Translations under genes and position numbers: made by a program
The notes under the pieces: model-generated
Database searches by the model: none
Seen by the model: the letters and a program-made list of their open reading frames with translations, nothing else
What the model was told of the DNA's origin: nothing
Assembly (NCBI GenBank): GCA_035719045.1
Contig: DASTGO010000266.1
Coordinates: 1-9,278 of the forward strand
Length of the DNA stretch: 9,278 nt
Source: DASTGO01 sp035719045
GTDB lineage: Bacteria > Actinomycetota > Actinomycetes > Actinomycetales > Kineosporiaceae
Direction: 5' to 3'
Shown: positions 1 to 4,928 of the stretch, piece after piece
Layout: each line of letters starts with the position of its first letter
Numbering within the stretch: position 1 is the first letter of the stretch

Positions 1-801
1 GTGGTCGGAGACGAAGCCGATCGGCACCACCAGCACGCCGGGGACGCCGGCGGCGTGCAGGGCGGCCAGCCGGTCGTTGACGTCGGGTTCCAGCCAGGGC
101 TGCTGGGGCGGCCCGGAGCGCGAGCAGAAGGCGAGGTCCCAGCGGTCCGCCGGGACGCCGGCCCGTCCGGCGAGGGTGGCGGCCAGGTCCCGGTGCTGGG
201 CCACGTACGCCCCGCCTCCCGGACCGGAGGTGTCGGCCGCCTGCCGCGGCAGGGAGTGGGTGACGAAGACCGTGTGCGACCCCGCCGGCAGGCCGGCCAG
301 CCCGGTGACCAGGGCGTCGGCGAACGGGTCCACGAAGCCGGGGTGGTTGAAGTACGTGCGCAGCTTGTCCACCTGCGGCAACGGACCCTCCTCGGCCAGC
401 GCGGCGAGGGCGTCGGCGAGGTCCTCCCGGTACTGCCGGCAACCGGAGTAGCTGGCGTAGGCGCTGGTGACCACGGTGACCAGCCGGCGCGCACCCGCGT
501 CCCGGGCCTCGCGCAGGGCCTCGGTCAGGTACGGCCGCCAGTTCCGGTTGCCCCAGAACAGCGGCAGGTCCAGGCCCCGGGCGTCCAGTTCGGCCCGCAG
601 CGCGGCCAGCAGGGCCCGGTTCTGGCCGTTGATCGGGCTGCGGCCGCCGAACCGCTGGTAGTGCTCCGCCACGACGGCCAGCCGGTCGTCGGGGATCCCC
701 CGGCCGCGGGTCACGTTGCGCAGGAAGGGCAGGACCTCCTCGGGGCCCTCCGGCCCACCGAAGGACAGCAGCAGGATCCCGTCATAGGGGGCGAGGCTCA
801 C
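1..801 (-). CDS. hemH: Ferrochelatase (coproporphyrin III type), C-terminus off the left edge
   Basis: Inserts Fe2+ into a porphyrin in heme synthesis. Actinobacteria use the coproporphyrin-dependent route, so the likely substrate is coproporphyrin III (alternative symbol cpfC) and the site cytosolic or membrane-associated; this substrate is inferred from lineage. Reading down from the GTG at 801, the protein opens MSLAPYDGILLLSFGGPEGP, the usual N-terminus of the family. FGGRSPINGQNR lies at 51-62, THSLP with the catalytic His182 at 181-185, and FCSRSGPPQQPWLEPD at 225-240. The visible part ends with VVPIGFVSDH (258-267), just before the conserved catalytic Glu, which is off-window. It is 267 residues of the roughly 330-370 expected. 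The GTG start has only a weak AGG eight bases upstream, and an overlapping ATG is out of frame. Cys121 and Cys226 are present, but whether the enzyme carries the 2Fe-2S cluster of some actinobacterial homologues depends on the missing C-terminus. It is divergent from sepH. The family call is secure; the exact start is less so. Confidence 0.95.
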   Translation of the reverse strand, partial: MSLAPYDGILLLSFGGPEGPEEVLPFLRNVTRGRGIPDDRLAVVAEHYQRFGGRSPINGQNRALLAALRAELDARGLDLPLFWGNRNWRPYLTEALREARDAGARRLVTVVTSAYASYSGCRQYREDLADALAALAEEGPLPQVDKLRTYFNHPGFVDPFADALVTGLAGLPAGSHTVFVTHSLPRQAADTSGPGGGAYVAQHRDLAATLAGRAGVPADRWDLAFCSRSGPPQQPWLEPDVNDRLAALHAAGVPGVLVVPIGFVSDH

Positions 802-1021
802 CCTGGCATCCTGCCAACGCCGACCCGGCGGTGCGCAGGCGGGGAGCGAGTGGGAGGCTGGTGGAACCGCTGCGCAGAAGCCGGTGGCGGATATCACGGT
901 GGGTATCACCCGCTGGCCGCAACGGGGGCCGCGAGGATCCTGCGCCACGCCCGGTGACGTGCTTCGCATCGGACGGCAGGGGTGGCAGAGTCGGGACAGG
1001 ACGCGGCGGGAGGGGTAAGGC
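802..1021. promoter_or_regulatory. Divergent intergenic region between hemH and sepH
   Basis: These 220 bases separate two genes reading away from each other, so both promoters should lie here. On the plus strand TATCAC occurs at 892-897 and again at 904-909 (period 12, one helical turn), and GGGTATCACCC at 901-911 is a short inverted repeat. On the minus strand the same bases read GTGATA twice, which might be a regulator site or -10-like bases for hemH. For sepH a weak match TTCGCA (963-968), 17-base spacer, CAGAGT (986-991) lies about 30 bases before the start codon. No ORF or RNA gene is supportable here. The function is certain only in the sense that the promoters must be here; the individual sites are weak guesses. 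Confidence 0.4.
1009..1015 (+). promoter_or_regulatory. Ribosome binding site of sepH
   Basis: GGAGGGG ends six bases before the ATG at 1022. It is the strongest Shine-Dalgarno sequence before any start in the window and fixes the sepH start. The other genes have weak or no such sequence. Confidence 0.85.
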
Positions 1022-2764
1022 ATGCAGGACCTCACGCTCGTCGGCGTACACGAGGACGGCGAGCACCTCGTGCTGGCCGGTGCCGGGGGCCAGCAGTTCC
1101 GGGTACGGGTCGACGAGTCGCTGCGGGCCGCCGTGCGCCGCGACCGGGCCCGGCTCGGGCAGCTCCAGGTGGACTCCGAAGGCCTGCGGCCACGGGAGAT
1201 CCAGGCCCGGATCCGGGCCGGCCAGTCCGCCGAGGACATCGCCGCCGCCGCCGGAGTGCCGGTCGAGCATGTGCGCCGCTTCGAGGGGCCGGTGCTGGCC
1301 GAGCGCGAGTTCGTCGCCGACCAGGCCCGCCGGGTGCGGCTGCGCCGGACCGGGGCCGGCATGACCGCTCTCACCCTCGGCGAACTGGTCCAGCAGCGAC
1401 TGGCCCAGCGTGACGTCGACGACGCCGAGATGATCTGGGACGCCTGGCGGGAGGACGACGGGACCTGGGTGGTATGCCTGGGGTTCGCCTCCGGGGCGAC
1501 CCGGCGCCGGGCGCACTGGACCTACGACACCCAGTTGCGGCATGTCTCCCCCCGTGACGAGGAGGCCCGCTGGTTCACCGAGGAGGAACGCCCGGACACG
1601 GCGGTCACCGGTCGCCGGCTGTCCCCGATCCGGGAGGCGACCCGGGAGCGGGACCGGCCGCAGCGCGACGCCGTCCGGGAACGGGTGTACGACGTCGAGA
1701 CCGACGACCCGGCCGGCCCCTACGGCGAGCGGAGCGGCCCGCGCTACCCCGAGCCCCGCTCCGACCGGCAGGTCGCCCGTCAGCCGGACCGCCACGGCGA
1801 CCCGCGGCAGGCCGACCAGCACTCGGCCGAGGAGTACCCCGACGAGCACTTCCACCCGGAACGCTACGAGAACGTCCGCTACGGCGAGGACCGTTTCCGG
1901 GAGGACCCCTACCGCGAGGAGCTCTACGGCGAGGACCGTCCCGCCGAGGTCCGCCGGGCGACCGTGGACCTGCTGGACACCCTGCGCGAACGCCGTGGGC
2001 GCCGGCAGCACCTGGTCCCGGCCGATCCCGCCACGGCCGACGCGGTGGACGCCGCCGTGGAGACGCTGCGGTCCCGGGCGGAGGCCGCGGGCGAACTGGT
2101 GTCGCCCCGGACCCGCAACCGCGGCGAGACCGGGGACCCCGAGCAGGCCACCCCCGGCGACGACGTGATCGAACTGCCGGAGTCGCAGGATCCCGCCCCG
2201 CCCCGCCCGAGCCCCGCCGCCTCCGTGCCAGTGCCGTCTCCCGTGGCCACTCCCGTGCCCACGCCCTCCCCTGCGGCGTCCGGGTCCCGGAACGGGCGGG
2301 ACCGCGGCGCCGGGCGGGCCGTCTCCGTCGGTCACCCGGCTGTCGGACATCCGGCCGGGGTCGCACGCCGGGCAGGTCAGCGGGCCGAGCGCGAGCGCGC
2401 CGAACGCGAGCGCAGCGCCGGTCGCGGGCGCGGGACGCCGAATCCTGGCACCGGCGGGGTGCCCGCGGCGGGCGGTAGCGACGCCCCGGCGCCTGGCGCA
2501 CCGGTGCCCGCAGATCCGGGCCGGTCGGTGTCCCCCTCCCGCAGCGGTGGCGGTGGCGCCCCCATCGGCCACCCTTCGCCCGCCGCGCCACCGGCACCAC
2601 CTGCACCAGCAGCGGTGCCTCCCGCACCGCCGGGCGCCCGGGAACCTGAGACGGCCACGCCGCAGACCCCGGCGAACGAACGGCCCGGTCCCGCCAACCG
2701 CCGCAACAAGCGGGCCAGCGTCCCGAGTTGGGACGACATCGTGTTCGGCTCCCGCCGCGAGTAG
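1022..2764 (+). CDS. sepH: Septation protein SepH (DUF3071), FtsZ assembly regulator
   Basis: SepH in Streptomyces and mycobacteria binds FtsZ directly and promotes Z-ring assembly. This 580-residue protein has the family layout. The N-terminal conserved domain (about 1-185) begins MQDLTLVGVHEDGEHLVL, contains a helix-turn-helix-like segment at about 55-92 (LRPREIQARIRAGQSAEDIA, then AAGVPVEHVRRFEGPV), and includes MIWDAWREDDGTWVV (137-151). A long, probably disordered middle follows: charged and Tyr/Arg/Asp-rich (190-308), then a predicted helix (309-356) containing TVDLLDTLRERRGRR, then a Pro/Ala/Gly-rich stretch (390-555). The extreme C-terminus carries the conserved short motif KRASVPSWDDIVFG (563-576). 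In this family the HTH fold is reported to act in FtsZ binding, so DNA binding should not be assumed. It is longer than many homologues because of the linker. A good ribosome site supports the ATG. It is divergent from hemH and convergent with the phosphodiesterase gene. Confidence 0.95.
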   Translation: MQDLTLVGVHEDGEHLVLAGAGGQQFRVRVDESLRAAVRRDRARLGQLQVDSEGLRPREIQARIRAGQSAEDIAAAAGVPVEHVRRFEGPVLAEREFVADQARRVRLRRTGAGMTALTLGELVQQRLAQRDVDDAEMIWDAWREDDGTWVVCLGFASGATRRRAHWTYDTQLRHVSPRDEEARWFTEEERPDTAVTGRRLSPIREATRERDRPQRDAVRERVYDVETDDPAGPYGERSGPRYPEPRSDRQVARQPDRHGDPRQADQHSAEEYPDEHFHPERYENVRYGEDRFREDPYREELYGEDRPAEVRRATVDLLDTLRERRGRRQHLVPADPATADAVDAAVETLRSRAEAAGELVSPRTRNRGETGDPEQATPGDDVIELPESQDPAPPRPSPAASVPVPSPVATPVPTPSPAASGSRNGRDRGAGRAVSVGHPAVGHPAGVARRAGQRAERERAERERSAGRGRGTPNPGTGGVPAAGGSDAPAPGAPVPADPGRSVSPSRSGGGGAPIGHPSPAAPPAPPAPAAVPPAPPGAREPETATPQTPANERPGPANRRNKRASVPSWDDIVFGSRRE

Positions 2765-2777
2765 GCCCCTGCCCTGA

Positions 2778-2904
2778 GTCGTCCCCGGGGTCCGTCGTCC
2801 GGCCCCGGGATTCGTCGTTCCAGGGCTCAGTCACCCCAGGATCCCGTCGTCATCCCAGGATCCCGTCGTCGCGGGGGGATCCGGTCGTCCCCGGGATGAT
2901 CCCC
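2778..2904. repeat. Cluster of seven degenerate GTCGTC-headed repeats
   Basis: Just past the sepH stop codon, seven units begin with GTCGTC or a close variant (one is GTCGTT, one GTCACC) at 2778, 2794, 2814, 2830, 2846, 2865 and 2884, giving intervals of 16, 20, 16, 16, 19 and 19 bases. Most units continue into a CCCGGGAT- or CCAGGATCCC-like core; the clearest pair is CCCAGGATCCCGTCGTC at 2835-2851 and 2854-2870. The cores are partly self-complementary, so the transcript could form several small hairpins from either strand. The intervals are not multiples of three and the stretch lies outside both flanking genes, so it is non-coding. It could be a decayed minisatellite, a convergent termination zone or a binding-site cluster. 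Confidence 0.7.
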
Positions 2905-2932
2905 GCCGTGGTGAGCCCCGGCGTGGCCGAAC

Positions 2933-2954
2933 CCTGCCGGGGACGTCCCGCAGG
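2933..2954. terminator. Candidate hairpin terminator in the convergent gap
   Basis: CCTGC (2933-2937) pairs with GCAGG (2950-2954). Inside it GGG (2939-2941) pairs with CCC (2947-2949), with a possible G-T pair, a short loop and one bulged C. The structure lies 10 bases after the stop codon of the minus-strand phosphodiesterase gene and nearly mirrors itself on both strands. No T-run follows on either strand, which is common for GC-rich actinobacterial hairpins but leaves the terminator call uncertain. Confidence 0.45.
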
Positions 2955-2963
2955 CGGATCGTC

Positions 2964-4178
2964 CTACCGCCGGGCGCCGAGGGTGACCAGCAGCGGGACG
3001 TGGGCCTCCTCCGGTGAGCGGGAGCCGTGCAACCCGATCAGCCGCAGCAGTTCCGGACGCGCGGTGCGGGAGTCGACCACGGCGAAGGAGCCCCGGGCTG
3101 CGGTGACGAGGTCACCGATCCGCGGCAGCACGCCGGGTGACACGGGCCCGAACCAGCCGGCGGCGATCGCCTCCTCACGGGTCAGCACGTCCATCCGGCC
3201 GGCCAGCCGGGCCCGCCAGGCGGCGGCCACGTCGGCGGCGGCACCGCGAGCGCAGTACAGGTGGAGGGCACGGGGCTCGCCACCCACATGCCGGACCCCG
3301 GCGACCAGTTCCGGGTCGGTGGCCAGATCGATCCGCTCGTGCAGCGGGACGTCGACCATGCCGTGGTCGGCGGTGACGGCGACCAGGGTCCGCCGGTCCA
3401 GCCGGGAGACCAGTTCCCGGATCCCGGCGTCGACCACACCGACCGCCTCGCCCCACTCCCAGGAGTCGCAGCCGTACACATGCCCGGCCTTGTCGACATC
3501 CCCCCAGTAGAGGTACACCAGGCAGCCCGCGGACCTCCCGCGCAGCCGCCGGGTGCCCTCGATCGCGGTGACCGCGGCGTCGACCCGGTCGGCGAGGGCG
3601 TCGGCGGCGACGAACCGGCCCCCGCGCAGGGCGGCCTCGGTCAGCCCGGAGCCGTCGAAGTACCCCGGCCCGATCCGGACCACGTCGTGCCCGGCGGCCG
3701 CCACCTGCTCGAACACGGTGGGGACCGGCTGCCAGCGGTGCGGGTCGACCTGCGGGTCCCACGCCAGTTCGTTGAACAGGGCGTCCCGCGCCGGGTCGAG
3801 CACGTCGAGGCCGACCAGCCCGTGCGTGCCGGGCAGCCGTCCGGTGCCGAAGGTGCCCATGCTGGTCGCGGTGGTGCTCGGGAACCCGGCGGACAGGGTC
3901 CAGGCCCGCGCGGAGGCGGTCCCGTTGCCACGGGCGGCGTCCGCGCGCAGTCCGCGCAGGAAGGGAGCGTGCCCGCCACGCTGGGCGAGCAACCGGTCCC
4001 CGAGGCCGTCGACCAGGACGACGACGGCGCAGGTGACCTCGGGAAGTGCCAGGTCGGTGCCGGGGGTGTCCGGTCCGCCGGGATCGCGGACCGGCACGCC
4101 GAGCGCCCGGGCCACCGAGGGCAGGACGTCGGACAGCCCGCCGTCGACGGGGTCCGGGCCCGCCGGGGTCGTCGTCAC
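2964..4178 (-). CDS. Alkaline-phosphatase-superfamily phosphodiesterase / nucleotide pyrophosphatase-like protein
   Basis: This 404-residue protein belongs to the type I phosphodiesterase/nucleotide pyrophosphatase branch of the alkaline phosphatase superfamily, metal-dependent hydrolases of phosphate mono- or diesters. Visible motifs in order are VVVLVDGLGDRLL (52-64, metal-binding Asp57), FPSTTATSMGTFGTGRLPGTHG (split as 99-107 and 108-120; the nucleophile Thr should lie in or next to the Thr-rich part), YWGDVDKAGH (224-233, Asp229 and His233), VTADHGM (268-274, Asp271-His272) and GLHGSRSPEEAHVPLL (382-397, His384). These match the two-metal ligand pattern. No signal peptide or membrane segment is evident, so it is probably cytosolic. 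GTG at 4178 is chosen because the conserved LSDVLPSVARALGVP follows shortly and a longer reading would overlap DUF5998. The 25-nt gap has no clear Shine-Dalgarno, suggesting translational coupling. The substrate is unknown. Confidence 0.88.
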   Translation of the reverse strand: MTTTPAGPDPVDGGLSDVLPSVARALGVPVRDPGGPDTPGTDLALPEVTCAVVVLVDGLGDRLLAQRGGHAPFLRGLRADAARGNGTASARAWTLSAGFPSTTATSMGTFGTGRLPGTHGLVGLDVLDPARDALFNELAWDPQVDPHRWQPVPTVFEQVAAAGHDVVRIGPGYFDGSGLTEAALRGGRFVAADALADRVDAAVTAIEGTRRLRGRSAGCLVYLYWGDVDKAGHVYGCDSWEWGEAVGVVDAGIRELVSRLDRRTLVAVTADHGMVDVPLHERIDLATDPELVAGVRHVGGEPRALHLYCARGAAADVAAAWRARLAGRMDVLTREEAIAAGWFGPVSPGVLPRIGDLVTAARGSFAVVDSRTARPELLRLIGLHGSRSPEEAHVPLLVTLGARR

Positions 4179-4203
4179 CGGGGGCGGACCGGGGCCGGTG
4201 CCG

Positions 4204-4812
4204 TCACCGCCGGGCCGTCGCGGCGGACAGCGCCCGGGCGAAGGCGACCGCGGCGTCGACGGCCTCGGCTCCCTCCGCGTCGGCGGAGAGCCGGACCGTG
4301 ATGTCATCCCCGGCGATGGTTCCGGTGTAGCCGTGGTCGGCCTCGCAGTCGGGGTCCGCACAGCCGGCCGGTTCCAGGTCCACCCGGGACAGTGAGCCCC
4401 AGCCGATGGTCAGGTTGAGCTCGCGGGGGGTGGCACCGGGACGGTGCCGCTCCGGGTTGGTGACCGCGTGTGACAGCACCACCGAGCGCACCTGGTGCAG
4501 GGCCACGGCCTCGGTGGACGCCGAGGCGTACGGCTGGGGGCTGAGCTCGTCGGGTTCGTGGTCGTCGGCATGGGCCACCACGAGACGGGTCGGGGTGAGC
4601 GCCAGGACGGTCACATGCCGGCGCACCTCCACCCGGTCGAAGGTGGTCTCGGGATGGACCAGGAAGGACACCACCTCCTCCCCGGCCAGGGCCACGTCGA
4701 GGACGTCGCCGACCAGCGCGGGGTAGTACCCGGCGCGCTCGATCCCGGCCCGCAGGTCGGCCGGCAGGCCGCAGGTCGGCATCGGTCTTACCGGCTGGTG
4801 TCGCTCACGCAC
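4204..4812 (-). CDS. DUF5998 family protein of unknown function
   Basis: This 202-residue protein matches, from memory, the actinobacterial DUF5998 family found next to phosphodiesterases of the preceding type. Its function is unknown. The recognisable core runs LRAGIERAGYYPALVGDVLDVALAGEE (split at 20-38 and 39-46), then FLVHPETTFDRVEVRRHVTV (50-69), then a strand-rich region with LTPTRLVVAHADD (72-84). Near the C-terminus CADPDCEADHGYTG (151-164) places Cys151, Cys156 and His160 close together, a possible metal site. No signal peptide or membrane helix is seen. GTG at 4812 has an AGGA seven bases upstream; an in-frame ATG at 4782 (giving 192 residues) is nearly as likely, because homologues usually have short N-termini. 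It is the first gene of a probable two-gene operon with the phosphodiesterase, 116 bases after the end of pat. Confidence 0.82.
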   Translation of the reverse strand: MRERHQPVRPMPTCGLPADLRAGIERAGYYPALVGDVLDVALAGEEVVSFLVHPETTFDRVEVRRHVTVLALTPTRLVVAHADDHEPDELSPQPYASASTEAVALHQVRSVVLSHAVTNPERHRPGATPRELNLTIGWGSLSRVDLEPAGCADPDCEADHGYTGTIAGDDITVRLSADAEGAEAVDAAVAFARALSAATARR

Positions 4813-4832
4813 CCCGACATCCTGTCACCCCG

Positions 4833-4854
4833 GCGGCCGGTTCCGGACGGCCGC
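4833..4854. terminator. Hairpins between pat and the DUF5998 gene
   Basis: GCGGCCG (4833-4839) and CGGCCGC (4848-4854) form a perfect 7-bp stem with an 8-base loop. A second, smaller hairpin CCGTCC-GCC-GGACGG lies at 4873-4887. Both fall in the 116-base gap after the pat stop codon on the minus strand. There is no T-tract, so they could be a terminator, an attenuating structure or an mRNA-end stabiliser. If they terminate, the DUF5998 operon needs its own promoter between 4813 and about 4870; I see no convincing one. Confidence 0.4.
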
Positions 4855-4928
4855 GCCGGGAGTGGCACGAATCCGTCCGCCGGACGGTAGGGACAGCGGC
4901 CGGTCGCAGACGGTGAGCGACCGTGGGA

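Noticed and set aside
1..957. A plus-strand open frame over the left end
   Set aside because: It is antisense to the ferrochelatase, whose motifs are unambiguous on the minus strand; the plus-strand product has no domain.
782..2572. A 596-residue open frame on the minus strand across sepH
   Set aside because: It is antisense to sepH, overlaps the hemH start, and its translation is low-complexity Gly/Ala/Pro/Val/Arg-rich with no recognisable domain. It reflects GC-rich codon bias.
2778..2904. CRISPR array
   Set aside because: The units are 16-20 bases in total with no separate spacers, they are degenerate, and no cas genes are near.
3261..4301. A 346-residue plus-strand open frame across the phosphodiesterase gene
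   Set aside because: It is antisense to a gene with an intact metal-ligand pattern, and its composition is that of a GC-rich shadow.
4179..4361. A longer phosphodiesterase reading from an upstream start
   Set aside because: The added 61 residues are low-complexity Pro/Arg/Ser and Thr-rich and lie inside the well-supported DUF5998 gene in another frame.
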